From the NCBI GenBank assembly GCA_017744315.1, contig JAGIBN010000004.1:186001-250000 (forward strand): DNA of 64,000 nucleotides, given 5' to 3'. The position numbers and the translations under genes are program-made. Positions within the stretch are counted from its first letter, which is position 1, and each line of letters starts with the position of its first letter. Source of the stretch: Porphyrobacter sp. Its GTDB lineage: Bacteria; Pseudomonadota; Alphaproteobacteria; Sphingomonadales; Sphingomonadaceae. The notes under the pieces are model-generated. The model did not search any database, was not told the DNA's origin, and was given only the letters and a program-made list of their open reading frames with translations. Shown here in pieces: positions 26,639 to 36,047 of the stretch.

Positions 26639-29247
26639 GACTCGGCTACGTCCTTTGTTCGGTCGCGCTTCCTGCGCTTTGGGCCGGGTCGGCCTTCGCG
26701 CAGGCGCCGATCTCGCTGCCCCAGGGAGCGAGCGCGACGCAAGGCGCCCCGGCGACGATTCCGCTGCCGGGACACGAGCCGACTCCCGCCCCGACGTCGA
26801 CGCCGATCCTGCCGCAAGTGCCGATCGGGCCGCATGGCCGTCCGGACATCAATCCCTACGATCGCGACATCGACATGACGGTGCCGCTGACGTTCCAGAA
26901 CCGCAGCCTCGGTGAAATCCCGATGCGGCTTACGGCAGATGACCGCTTTCTGCTGGAAACTGAGACATTCGTTAAGTTGATGCGGCCGGTCCTGAACGAT
27001 CCGGCGCATCAATCGCTGGCCGACCGGCTGAAGGACCTCAGGACGTTCGGACCGGCCGATCTCGAAGGTGCGGGCGTCGAATTGACTTACGATCCCAGCT
27101 CGCTGGCGGTCGTGGTGGTCGAGGTCTCTCCGGAGCAGAGGGCGATCCAGAACCTCTTCGCTCCGCCGCAACAAGACAAGAACGACATCACGCTCGAGCC
27201 GGCTGACTTCTCGGCCTACCTGAACCTCAACGTGATCGAATCCTACGTGTGGGAGGATGGCGAGGCCGATCCGCCGACGATCAACTTCGATGGCGCGATG
27301 CGCTTCGGAAACGTGGTGTTCGAAGGCGACGCGCAGTTCAGCCAGCAGTTCGAAGACGCGGGGGAGAAGTACAAGTTCGAGCGTAACTACGCCCGCCTGG
27401 TCTACGATCAGCCGGACGACTATCGCCGGTGGATGCTGGGCGATCTCGATCCGGAGATCCGGGGCCAGCAGTCCTACGTCCAGATGGGCGGCATCGGCGT
27501 GGTGCGCCAGCAGCGCCGGTTCAACACCTTCCGCTCGGCGATCCTGCAGGCGAACCGCCAGCTGGTGCTGCAACGCGAATCAACCGTCCGCTTCATGCGC
27601 AACGGGGCGCTCTATCGCGAAATGCGGCTGCAGCCGGGACGGTACGATTTCAGCTCGCTGCCGCTTATCGCCGGCAGCAACGACATCGACATCCAGATCG
27701 AAGACAATACCGGCAGTCTCCAGAACCTGTCGTTCCAGCAATATCTCGATCCGATCGATCTCGATCCGGGTGACTACGAGTACGGCGCCTACTTGGGCCC
27801 GACGAACCGCAATTTCAGCACCGCGCCAGACTATAAGGGCCCGGTCGCATTCACCGGCTTCTTCCGCAAGGCGTTCCTGAACAAGCCGGCTCTCGGCGTC
27901 GGCCTGCAGGTCAGCGAGGACGTGCAAACCGTCAACGGCCAGGGCCAGTTCGTGCTTGGGAACGGCGGACGCATTCTGCTCGATGTGGCCGGGAGCAACT
28001 CGAAGGCCGCGGACGAGGGCTTTGCCGGCGGCATCAGCTACGAACAGTTCATGGACCGTGGCGGTCTGGCCGACAACTTCTCGCTGCGCGCGGACTATGT
28101 CTCGTCAGGCTTCGCGACCCTGGGGAATCCGGAGGCGATCAACTCGAACTCGTTCTCGTTCTCCTCGCAGTATACCCGCCAGTTCAGCTTCCGCTTCCTC
28201 GCGACCGCGACGGCATCCTACCTCAAGGGGCGTGACACGGTCGGCGACAGCTATCGCATTGGCGCGACCGGATACTATCGCCTCAACGATCGCTGGACGT
28301 TCCGGGCCGGGGCTGACTACGCCAAGTTCCCGACGGCCTTTTCAGGAAGCAACGGTTTCAGCGTCAATGTCGGCCTGATCTTCCAGCCCGATTACCGTCG
28401 CCGCGCCGAAGCCCGGTACGAAAGCCGCGATAACCTGGGCGAGCTCTCCTACAACCAGAGCGGCCTCAACGAGATCAACAGCGTCGGCTTCGGCGGCGTC
28501 ATTGCGCACCAGGACGACAACGTCAGGGCGCAGGGCTACGCCTCTTACTCCGCCAATCGGTTCGACGCCGCGGTCAGCCATGCGAGCTACGGCCCGAGCT
28601 TCTCGGAATTCGCAGACGTGAACGTCACGTCGGTCCGGGTCGGCACGACGCTGGCCTTTGCCGACGGCGAGTTCGGCATGGGCCGCCGGATCAACGACAG
28701 CTTCATGCTGCTGCATCCGCACGAAAACCTTGGCAAACGCAGTGTAGTCGCCGGCCAATCCCTGGCCGAAAACAACTATATCGGGCGCAGCGGCGCCCTA
28801 GGATCGGCAGTGAATAACTTCCTCGCATCGTACGTGGTTCAGTCTGTCCAATACGACGTCGAGGATCCGCCAACGGGCTACGATACCGGCCCGGGCGTGC
28901 TGCGGGTCAATCCGCCTTACAAGAGCGGTTACGTCTACCAGGTTGGCACCGACGCATTCGTCAGCGCGATGGGCACTCTCGTCACCGCTCCGGACAAGCC
29001 GGTGGCGCTGATCGGCGGGCGAGTCACACTTCTCGACGTAGAGGAAGGCGACAGCCCGGAACCGACGCCATTCTTCACCAATTCGGTCGGCCGGTTTGCG
29101 ATCGCGAACCTGCTTCCCGGCCGCCGTTATCTTGTGGAAACCTACGGCCCCAATGGTACAATCGACCGGAGCTTCGAATTCTCCGTACCGAAAGATACCG
29201 ACGGCCTCGTCAATCTCGGCACAGTCCAGCCGGGCTTGAGCAACTAG
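26635..29247 (+). CDS. Outer-membrane fimbrial usher
   Basis: 870-residue FimD/PapC-type assembly channel. It starts at GTG overlapping the chaperone stop (GTGA), with a signal peptide (MRLGYVLCSVALPALWAGSA). A Pro-rich stretch leads to the N-terminal periplasmic domain (PLTFQNRSLGEIPMRLTADD), then the beta-barrel with plug, for example QESTVRFMRNG-like strands near 310-330 and many alternating Tyr/Phe strands around 500-680. The C-terminal domain is carboxypeptidase-like (PVALIGGRVTLLDVEEGD, LPGRRYLVE). Size and order fit sigma-class ushers. Confidence 0.9.
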   Translation: MRLGYVLCSVALPALWAGSAFAQAPISLPQGASATQGAPATIPLPGHEPTPAPTSTPILPQVPIGPHGRPDINPYDRDIDMTVPLTFQNRSLGEIPMRLTADDRFLLETETFVKLMRPVLNDPAHQSLADRLKDLRTFGPADLEGAGVELTYDPSSLAVVVVEVSPEQRAIQNLFAPPQQDKNDITLEPADFSAYLNLNVIESYVWEDGEADPPTINFDGAMRFGNVVFEGDAQFSQQFEDAGEKYKFERNYARLVYDQPDDYRRWMLGDLDPEIRGQQSYVQMGGIGVVRQQRRFNTFRSAILQANRQLVLQRESTVRFMRNGALYREMRLQPGRYDFSSLPLIAGSNDIDIQIEDNTGSLQNLSFQQYLDPIDLDPGDYEYGAYLGPTNRNFSTAPDYKGPVAFTGFFRKAFLNKPALGVGLQVSEDVQTVNGQGQFVLGNGGRILLDVAGSNSKAADEGFAGGISYEQFMDRGGLADNFSLRADYVSSGFATLGNPEAINSNSFSFSSQYTRQFSFRFLATATASYLKGRDTVGDSYRIGATGYYRLNDRWTFRAGADYAKFPTAFSGSNGFSVNVGLIFQPDYRRRAEARYESRDNLGELSYNQSGLNEINSVGFGGVIAHQDDNVRAQGYASYSANRFDAAVSHASYGPSFSEFADVNVTSVRVGTTLAFADGEFGMGRRINDSFMLLHPHENLGKRSVVAGQSLAENNYIGRSGALGSAVNNFLASYVVQSVQYDVEDPPTGYDTGPGVLRVNPPYKSGYVYQVGTDAFVSAMGTLVTAPDKPVALIGGRVTLLDVEEGDSPEPTPFFTNSVGRFAIANLLPGRRYLVETYGPNGTIDRSFEFSVPKDTDGLVNLGTVQPGLSN

Positions 29248-29257
29248 GAGACAGCCT

Positions 29258-30166
29258 TTGCTCCGTCCAATCCTCTTCCTGGCCGCGGCCGCATTCGCCA
29301 CGCCGGCGCTTGCAGACAAACCGGGCACGCCGGCAGAGACCGGTTGCATCGTTCGAATGAACGCCGTGCCATCGGCCTGGATGATCCAGGGCTACGATCC
29401 GTTCGGAGGATCCGCTCCAGAAGCGGTCTTCGGCGTCACCTTCATGAACGACGGTTCCGAAGAGTGCCGGTTCACGCCGCTGTTCGAACTCGACCAGCCG
29501 CCCTTCGGGCTCTCGAAGGGAACCGGCAAGCCGATCCAGTACGCCCTCCTCAATCTCACCGATTCCGAGGACGTGACGCCCCGCGCTGGCCGTTCGTTGC
29601 GCAATTCCTCCCAGCGCGACATGGTGCTGGGCGCAAACCAGACGCGCACGGTCCTGTTCAAGCTCGTCGCCGATCCCGATGACGTTAAGGATGCCGGCAC
29701 GTTCACCCAAAACGTGACGCTCGAAGCGCAAGACCAGAACTTCAAGTCACTGGGGGGAGCGCGGGTCGTCCTTGGCATCAACGTGCTTCCGTCCGCCCGC
29801 CTCGGGCTGGCCGGGGCCTATGCGATGCAGGACGGGCATGCTGTCGTCGACCTTGGTGAACTCAGGACCGGGGTTGCCCCCGTGCCTCTGCAACTTCGCG
29901 TGAACAGCACGGGCCGCTACGACGTCAGCGTTTCGTCCGCCAACTCCGGCCGTCTGCGCCTCGGATCGAGCGATTGGTATGTGCCCTATTCGGTGGCCAT
30001 CGGCGGCAACTCGGTCAACCTCCTGGGTCCGAGCACGATCGCAGGCTCGCCCGAAGCCGGCTTCCGGCGCGAGGCGCTGCCGATCCAGTTCGTGATTGGC
30101 GATGTCGCCAACCGCCGGGCCGGTACTTACAGCGACGTGCTGTCGATTTCCGTTACGGCGAGGTAA
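29258..30166 (+). CDS. Exported fimbria-associated protein, probable tip/adhesin subunit
   Basis: 302-residue protein with a signal peptide (MLRPILFLAAAAFATPALA). Its TTG start has AGGAGA seven bases upstream and lies ten bases after the usher stop, so it is in the operon. The chain has two beta-rich halves: one with two cysteines around ETGCIVRM and EECRF, and one ending AGTYSDVLSISVTAR, similar to the final strand of the pilin-like subunits. I recognise no named domain; a tip protein is inferred from size and last-but-one position. Confidence 0.7.
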   Translation: MLRPILFLAAAAFATPALADKPGTPAETGCIVRMNAVPSAWMIQGYDPFGGSAPEAVFGVTFMNDGSEECRFTPLFELDQPPFGLSKGTGKPIQYALLNLTDSEDVTPRAGRSLRNSSQRDMVLGANQTRTVLFKLVADPDDVKDAGTFTQNVTLEAQDQNFKSLGGARVVLGINVLPSARLGLAGAYAMQDGHAVVDLGELRTGVAPVPLQLRVNSTGRYDVSVSSANSGRLRLGSSDWYVPYSVAIGGNSVNLLGPSTIAGSPEAGFRREALPIQFVIGDVANRRAGTYSDVLSISVTAR

Positions 30167-30283
30167 ATTCCGGACGAACGGAAGTCATCCAGAGAACACC
30201 CGATTGCCCGTTAACCGCAACTTAGCTATCGGAAACTAATCACTGCCCTCGAAGCCTTATGAAAAAAGGCGGAAGGGGTAGTT

Positions 30284-30706
30284 ATGGTTAACAAGTTCTC
30301 ACTTGGTCTTGCTGGTGCCGTACTCATTGCGGTTCCGACTGTCGCGTACGCGGCTTCGTCGTTCAGCTACAACCTGAGGGCCACCGTCCCCATCCAATGC
30401 TCCGTGCGCCACAATGCCGCCGGCTTTGGCGTTGGCGCCGAAGGAAGTGGAATTTCGCTCGGGACCTTCCGTGAATACTGCAATGCGCCGGGCGGCTACC
30501 AGGTCATGGTCAGGTACACCCCGGGCACGTTGCGCGGAGCACGGCTCATCGCCGGATCGGATTCGGTTGTACTCGACGGATCGGGTCAGGCTGTCCTCAG
30601 CCGTTCGACGGGCCCGCGCATTCGCGAACGATCGATCTCCGCCATTCCTGGTGAGCACGGCTTCGACACGCAGCAGCTGGAACTGGATATCCTGCCAACC
30701 GCGTAA
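30284..30706 (+). CDS. Small SCPU-like exported subunit
   Basis: 140-residue protein with a signal peptide ending AYAA, then SFSYNLRATVPIQCSVRH, a classic SCPU/sigma-subunit opening with one Cys and a second at REYCNAPGGYQVMV. The C-terminal strand is TQQLELDILPTA. GGAAGGGG precedes the ATG. It follows the tip-like gene after about 117 bases, so it may have its own promoter. Probably a minor subunit or terminator of the fimbria. Confidence 0.75.
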   Translation: MVNKFSLGLAGAVLIAVPTVAYAASSFSYNLRATVPIQCSVRHNAAGFGVGAEGSGISLGTFREYCNAPGGYQVMVRYTPGTLRGARLIAGSDSVVLDGSGQAVLSRSTGPRIRERSISAIPGEHGFDTQQLELDILPTA

Positions 30707-30726
30707 CGCGCTCGATCCCCGTATCG

Positions 30727-31071
30727 TCAGTTTAGCGGTCGGTCGCCGATCGGAAATAGATCGAACGGATCGCTTTCCAACGCTGGTCCGACCCTGCCCC
30801 AGCGGATCACCTTGCGCAATTCGACATGCCTGCCGGCCGCCGAGGGGAAGCGCTCGTTGAATTTTTGCGACAACACCTTCCACGCTATCTCATCGTCGGG
30901 AAATTCTCCGGATTCAAATCCCCGGACCTCGTTTCCCAGCTCGTAAGAGATTAGGTCATCCTGCCTTTTTACCGATGTAGACACGGCGCGATCCTTGATC
31001 TTGCAAAATTCCCGAAAAGCAACGCCGGGAAGTTTGTGTGAAGTCCCGGCGCTTCTTTCTTTGCACTCCAT
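30727..31071 (-). CDS. Hypothetical protein (114 aa), doubtful
   Basis: An open frame on the minus strand with mixed, less GC-biased codons than its surroundings. The chain is charged, without signal or membrane segment; the C-terminal half (KFNERFPSAAGRHVELRKV, then GPALESDPFDLFPIGDRP) reads like genuine protein. I recognise no family and see no clear ribosome binding site. It could be an acquired small gene or a chance frame. Confidence 0.35.
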   Translation of the reverse strand: MECKERSAGTSHKLPGVAFREFCKIKDRAVSTSVKRQDDLISYELGNEVRGFESGEFPDDEIAWKVLSQKFNERFPSAAGRHVELRKVIRWGRVGPALESDPFDLFPIGDRPLN

Positions 31072-31376
31072 CAGTTCGATGAAGTCTGACTTGGATATCG
31101 GGTCCGGCTCGGCGATTCTGTACGCAAATCTCCCTAGACATCGGGCACCAGGATGCAGCCCCGCCGACCGTGCTGATAGTCACATGGAAATGCCGCGGCG
31201 CCCTATGCGGACGCCGCGGCGGAGGACCGTACACTATCAGGTCAGGCGTCGTGCGCCCCCCTCGTCCAACGGACCTGGGTCGGAGGCCAGATCAGCCTCA
31301 CGACCGAAACACCTGGCATGTACGGTGGAGATGGCGCCCTTCCTCACGATCAAAAGGACGGAACGCCTTCTCAGCG
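31072..31376. other. Intergenic region, nothing recognised
   Basis: About 305 bases between the doubtful frame and the end of the outer-membrane protein gene. Short frames on both strands overlap one another and have no ribosome binding sites. I see no RNA gene or repeat. Confidence 0.5.
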
Positions 31377-31958
31377 TCAGAAGCGATAACCTGCCGTGAC
31401 GACAGCATTATTGCGCGAGAGGCCGCCCTCGTAGTTCGAGTAGCGATATTCCGCTCCGAAATAGACATTCTTGTCCAGGAGGTACTGAGCGCCCAGCGCC
31501 CCGCGTACGCCGTCAGCGTGGTCGGATACGATCGTCGTCGTGTTGCCCACCTTGTCGCGCGCCTTCAGGCCGAGGTTGGTGTAACCCACCTTCGCGTAAA
31601 GGGCGACGTTCGGCATGACCTGCGTCGTGAAACGCGCACCTGCGTAGAGGTCGCGGGTGAGATCAATATCCCAGCGAGTCTGGTCTTCCTTGCCGGCCCA
31701 GCCGGCCGTGCTTTCGTTGGCTTCGACATCAATGCCAATCGCCGACTTACCGCCCACAGCGACGTCGTAACCGGCACCAAGACCCCAAACGACACCATTT
31801 GCGCTGTCATCGACGCCAGCGGCAAAGTTGCCCTCATCGACGTTGGCATTGTCCAAACCGGCCACCACTTCGAGGCGCGGGCCGGAAACGGGATTGGCGT
31901 ATGCAGGCGTAACAAAAGCCGCAGCGGCAGCGGCGGCGAGGATAAGTTTCGAGTTCAC
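31377..31958 (-). CDS. Outer-membrane beta-barrel protein (OmpA-like/porin-like fold)
   Basis: 193-residue exported protein with signal peptide MNSKLILAAAAAAAFVTPAYA. The rest is an eight-strand-like barrel of alternating hydrophobic/polar residues (GPRLEVVAGLDNANV, YDVAVGGKSAIGIDVE, NVALYAKVGYTNLG, NVYFGAEYRYSNYEGG) and ends VVTAGYRF, the terminal Phe expected for BAM-inserted barrels. The GTG start at 31958 follows AAGGAAG; longer starts would disrupt the signal peptide. An antisense frame of 289 codons covers the same bases and is a shadow. The upstream region to 32172 is very AT-rich. Confidence 0.85.
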   Translation of the reverse strand: MNSKLILAAAAAAAFVTPAYANPVSGPRLEVVAGLDNANVDEGNFAAGVDDSANGVVWGLGAGYDVAVGGKSAIGIDVEANESTAGWAGKEDQTRWDIDLTRDLYAGARFTTQVMPNVALYAKVGYTNLGLKARDKVGNTTTIVSDHADGVRGALGAQYLLDKNVYFGAEYRYSNYEGGLSRNNAVVTAGYRF

Positions 31959-32172
31959 AAATCTTCCTTCGATGCATCTGACGTGATCGACGCCAGAACT
32001 TGGATGATGGCCAAGCGACCATCGCATCAATGGATATGAAGATCCCTCATGAAGCCTCCAATAAGTATCATTACTTAGAGATTATTATTAGAGTTTATCT
32101 GCGCAAATGACTTCTTTTGTTATTAACAATGGGCAATTGTATTGTTCATTTACAATTCATCTTCACAACCAA

Positions 32173-33021
32173 CTAACGACCTCGCTCCCCTGAAAGTCCC
32201 AGTCTTACAGAGGGATGCTCAGCAAGCTCACTGGCCACTCTCTCCATGAATGCCTGCGACACCCGCACGCTGCCGATTCTGGGCGTATCGAGATCCGCGA
32301 TGAGATTGATTGCCAGTGCGATCAGGGCGAACAGGCCGGTGGTGGCGATCAGGTGCCGCTGCCTGCTTCCGCCAAGGCTGTGTCCCATGATCGCCGCCGC
32401 AACCAACGCATAGAGGATCAGGACCTGTAGCGCGCGTCCGGGAATGCGGGTCTCCAGCGCCGCGTGGCGCGCGGTCGCCACGTCGAACATGTCGGTGGTG
32501 GCGCTCAAGGCGGGAACTGAGAGATGGCGGTACTCGGGCAGAGACACCGCGTCACCGACCTCGCTCCAGATTCGCTTCTGGATCGCGGCGGTTTCCTGGC
32601 GGCTTTGCTCGATCTTGCCTTCGTCCAGTTCGAGTTCTGAAAACGACAGGCGCGCCTTGGCGTAATCCGCCATCGCCGCCATCAACCGAGGTTGCACCGC
32701 CGGGTCCAGCAGGCGGTAGTGGTTCGTGGCGGTGGAGATCGCACTCGCCTCGAGCGGTACGAGCTGCCGGCGCGTCTCGTAGTGGTTCGCCGCCAGGTTG
32801 AACACAAAGGCGATCAGCAAGCCCAGCAAGGCCAATGCGGCACTGAGGACATAGGCAGACCCTTGCGGATCTTCGGCCGCGACGGCAGCCCGCCGCACAC
32901 CCCTCCACCAGCGAAAGCGGTAACCCGCCTCCGCCGCAATGACGAGCGCAGCGGCCAGTGCCGCCCAGCCATAGACTGTCGCGAGAAAGTCCACGGCCTC
33001 AACCCAGCTCAAATCTGTCAT
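32173..33021 (-). CDS. DUF4239 (bestrophin-like) membrane protein
   Basis: 282 residues with two N-terminal helices (about 17-34 and 58-80), a soluble central part rich in charged helices (QETAAIQKRIWSEVGDAVSL) and two C-terminal helices (around 210-230 and 240-258), the DUF4239 layout. Its start lies inside the end of the fixJ-like gene (23-base overlap), so the three genes form one transcript: sensor kinase, response regulator, DUF4239. Function unproved; association with an oxygen-sensing-type two-component pair suggests a membrane response. Confidence 0.75.
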   Translation of the reverse strand: MTDLSWVEAVDFLATVYGWAALAAALVIAAEAGYRFRWWRGVRRAAVAAEDPQGSAYVLSAALALLGLLIAFVFNLAANHYETRRQLVPLEASAISTATNHYRLLDPAVQPRLMAAMADYAKARLSFSELELDEGKIEQSRQETAAIQKRIWSEVGDAVSLPEYRHLSVPALSATTDMFDVATARHAALETRIPGRALQVLILYALVAAAIMGHSLGGSRQRHLIATTGLFALIALAINLIADLDTPRIGSVRVSQAFMERVASELAEHPSVRLGLSGERGR

Positions 33022-33619
33022 TCGCAGCAAAGGCCAGGCGCAACGCCTCGGAGAGACTGCGAACGCCGAGTTTCGACATGACGTTGGCTCGGTGGATTTC
33101 CACCGTCCGAGGACTGATGCCGAGATCGTGGGCGATGGCCTTGTTGGGCAAGCCTTCGACCATGCCGTTGAGAACGTCTCGCTCGCGAGGAGAGAGAACC
33201 TCCAGTTGTGCGGCAGCCTCGTTCGACCTCACCCGCAGGCGATCCGAATTGTCGAGCCTGAGCCAGCCTTGCTCCAACGCGCTTACCAGCATGGCTTTCT
33301 CGAAAGGCTTTTCGAGAAAATCCACCGCACCGGCCTTCATCGCGTCAACCGCCATCGCGATATCGCCATGGCCCGTCATGATCACGACCGGAAGCACGTT
33401 GCTCCTGGGAGAGATCAAGCGTTGGACCTCGAGTCCGTCTATTCCCGGCATGCGTACGTCGAGCAAGACACACCCTGGTGAAAGGTTGCCAGACTCTTTG
33501 ACGAATTCATCGCCAGATATGAAAGTTACAACATCGTAATCGGCGGTACGCAGCATGAATGATACGGCCCGACGAACAGCATTATCGTCATCGACGAGAT
33601 AGACTAGTCGCTTAGTCAT
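32999..33619 (-). CDS. FixJ-family response regulator
   Basis: 206 residues: an N-terminal receiver domain (1-~120) with acidic pocket VDDDNAVRR, phospho-acceptor Asp54 in LLDVRMPG and Lys in FLEKPFEK, and a C-terminal LuxR-type HTH (about 140-200; LSPRERDVLNGMVEGLPNKA and ISPRTVEIHRANVMSKLG). FixJ homologues activate genes after phosphorylation by FixL-like kinases. It overlaps the kinase by eight bases (ATGACTAA) and the following DUF4239 gene by 23. Confidence 0.93.
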   Translation of the reverse strand: MTKRLVYLVDDDNAVRRAVSFMLRTADYDVVTFISGDEFVKESGNLSPGCVLLDVRMPGIDGLEVQRLISPRSNVLPVVIMTGHGDIAMAVDAMKAGAVDFLEKPFEKAMLVSALEQGWLRLDNSDRLRVRSNEAAAQLEVLSPRERDVLNGMVEGLPNKAIAHDLGISPRTVEIHRANVMSKLGVRSLSEALRLAFAANDRFELG

Positions 33620-34748
33620 TGTTCACCTCGGGGATAGTTCCTGTCAGTAGAGTGAAATGAAATGCGGTCCCGCCCAGATGGGACGGCCCCGCCCACAGTT
33701 TGCCCCCGTGAGATTCGATGATGGCGCGGCAGATCGGTAAGCCGAGCCCCATGCCGTGACGCTTTGTCGTGTAGAACGGTTCGAACAGACGCTCGCGAAC
33801 ACCGGGCGCGAGGCCCGGTCCGCTGTCAGCCACAGTGAGGCGGAGCGTCCCCTCGTCCACCTTGCGCGAACAGATTTCGAGCCGCTGGACTGGTGACCGC
33901 TGCATCACCTCAAGCGCGTTGCGGATCAAATTCTGCAGCACCTGATGGATCTGCGTACGATCGATCACCGCCCGATCCATGCTGGGATCGAGATTGAGCT
34001 GCAGATGAACGTTTTTCGCTGCGGGTCCGAACTGGCCAAGCACCGTCACTTCATCAACGACGTCGGCGATGCTCTCGACCCCCTTCTCGGTTTCACCTTC
34101 CATGACGAAATCGCGCATCCGGCGAATGATCCGCCCCGCCCGAACGGCTTGGGTGGCGGCGTCGTCCAGCGCTTCGCGCAGCATGGTTCGATCGAGATCA
34201 GCGTGATCGAGCAGATCGCGCGATGCCTCCATGTAGCTCGCAATGGCCGTCAGGGGCTGGTTGAGCTCATGCGTCAGCGACTGTGCCAGTGTGGTTACGG
34301 CACTCATCTTCGACACGTGATCGAGCCGGTCCCGCAGCTCATGCAGTTCGTGCTGGGCCTGCTGGCGCGCCGTTATGTCGTGCAGGAACCCGGTGAAGAC
34401 GACACCTTCGGGGGTCATCGCTTCACCAATGGTCAACTGGACCGGGAAGACTTTGCCATCCCGCCGTTGCGCAACGTCGACCCGCCCCAGCACGCGACCG
34501 AGGCCAATGCGGTTCGGCCATCCTGCGTGGATGTTGCGCCGAAGGTAGGCCGCATGCCGATCGCGATCCGCTTCCGGCAGTAAAATCTTGACATGCTTTC
34601 CAACAACCTCTGCTTCGCTGTATCCGAACATGGATTCAGCGACACTATTGAAGGATACGATCGTCAAACGGCGATCGAGCACGACCATTCCTATCGGCGC
34701 GCTTGCCAATATCGATCTTAGATAATCGGTATTGTTGAGGCGATTCAT
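33612..34748 (-). CDS. FixL-like PAS sensor histidine kinase (probable haem PAS)
   Basis: 378 residues: one PAS domain (about 8-128), then HisKA with phospho-acceptor His160 in LTHELNQPLTAIA, and a HATPase domain with NLIRNALEVM, DSGPG and GMGLGLPIC. By alignment from memory with Bradyrhizobium FixL, the haem ligand His200 corresponds to His65 (DRDRHAAYLRR), Arg206 to Arg71, and the oxygen-contacting Arg220 to Arg85 (IGLGR). This suggests oxygen sensing. There is no N-terminal membrane domain, so it should be cytosolic. The ATG at 34748 is chosen over an upstream GTG. Confidence 0.9.
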   Translation of the reverse strand: MNRLNNTDYLRSILASAPIGMVVLDRRLTIVSFNSVAESMFGYSEAEVVGKHVKILLPEADRDRHAAYLRRNIHAGWPNRIGLGRVLGRVDVAQRRDGKVFPVQLTIGEAMTPEGVVFTGFLHDITARQQAQHELHELRDRLDHVSKMSAVTTLAQSLTHELNQPLTAIASYMEASRDLLDHADLDRTMLREALDDAATQAVRAGRIIRRMRDFVMEGETEKGVESIADVVDEVTVLGQFGPAAKNVHLQLNLDPSMDRAVIDRTQIHQVLQNLIRNALEVMQRSPVQRLEICSRKVDEGTLRLTVADSGPGLAPGVRERLFEPFYTTKRHGMGLGLPICRAIIESHGGKLWAGPSHLGGTAFHFTLLTGTIPEVNND

Positions 34749-36047
34749 AGGAACGACCCCCACGTTCTTTCATGTCCGGATGAATCGAACATTTTCAGTC
34801 TCTCTTTTGTTTGTCCGAAGTTGTTCGAAACACGCGCATTGCGGTGATCGAATCGGGCAGCAAAAAGTTGGCTGAGCTAGCCCCGCGTGCCCGCGCCATA
34901 TCTTGAGGCCAACTCAGTTGAATATAGGCATTTTCACGTATGCCTGTTTAATAGAAATCAGCACGATAGTGTCTGAGCAAAATTCCCAAATCTCTCAAAA
35001 ATTACGAACAGATCTTAGTCGCTTAACGAAAGCGATAAGATGTTGGTAATTCGAGTTTTGTGGGCCTTTTCGCTAGGCGTTCTTTATTTCAATTTTCACA
35101 TTAACGCCAGATTATCGTTGGATTTCAAATTTATTACATTTCGTTTAGAATATCATCGATACAGAGGGCGTGTTCGATCAAACGTCGCGTGCTCCTCAAA
35201 CGGGGGAGCTAGCTCTGACGAAATGAGGGGGATTGCGACCGTGAAAGGCGCGCGGAAGGGCTACGCAGTCGAAGCTCGACTACGTAGTAACACCTTACGT
35301 AACATCACTTATTGAGCGCAAAGGGGGGCCCAGACATAACCGCTGGGCATCCCCTTCGACCCCAAGACCCGGGGGGTGCACTACCCCTGGGGCGTCGCCG
35401 CGAGACCATTTGGCGGCGCCCCACTTTTTGTCGACCCCTCGACCGAGGTCGACACTGCCATTGCTTCTCCGCGTTTGCAATCGCTTTTGCAGGCGCGGGC
35501 TAGAATTTATTCTCTGAATTCAGGTTATTAGAGGCGACCTCGGCTCGAGTCCGCCCATAAGGGCGTGCGTGCGGCCTGGAATGTGCGGTCGCCAACTCCG
35601 AAAGCCTTCGTCTGGCTTTGCCGATGCATGAGTCCAATCCCTCTGCTGGAACCCAAGCGACACCCTTCGCAGTCGGGGTGGAAGATCGCTGGTGGCTGCC
35701 CCGTGTCCGCTGTTCCCCACCGCCTTGAAGGCGAAGTGATTGAACTTGTTTCGAACATCCAGCTGGCGACCCCGGCTTCGCGCCTCTGGCTCAGGAACCC
35801 CCGCTCAGCGTTCGGGGAAATTCCTTTGACGGCTCAGGGAGTCCACTGATGCCTCCGAGACAAAAAGCGGCGTAGGTCTCGTGATGCGGAAAGTCGTCTT
35901 TAACGAGGCGATTTCAGGACCCATCATGCCGGAGCCTCCTCCCAACTTCTCGCCGGCATGAAGTACCGCCCCGTCGAACGGCCTATTGCAGGACGGCCAT
36001 GAGACGGGGCGGTGCACTTTTCAGCACTCATGAACGCGCGGTAGCTC
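34749..36047. other. Long gene-poor region
   Basis: About 1.3 kb without a confident gene. The first part, to about 35160, is markedly AT-rich (runs of A/T around 34925-35005 and 35065-35160). A near-perfect inverted repeat lies at about 35261-35287 (arms CTACGCAGTCGA / TCGACTACGTAG). The second part is GC-rich with several short overlapping frames on both strands (35343-35531, 35520-35849, 35805-36017), none with a ribosome binding site. It may hold decayed genes or a small mobile remnant; no transposase or att site was seen. Confidence 0.5.
35343..35531 (+). pseudogene. Possible gene fragment in the gene-poor region
   Basis: A 62-codon frame reading LGIPFDPKTRGVHYPWGV then ending SLNSGY before TAG has protein-like composition, but no ATG/GTG start (an in-frame TAA lies three codons before its first CTG) and no ribosome binding site. 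It may be the remainder of a lost gene. No family recognised. Confidence 0.3.

Noticed and set aside
31170..32039. 289-codon plus-strand frame
   Set aside because: Antisense to an outer-membrane barrel gene that has a signal peptide, ribosome binding site and terminal Phe.
35040..35315. 91-codon frame in AT-rich region
   Set aside because: No ribosome binding site, composition reflects local AT bias, no recognisable features.
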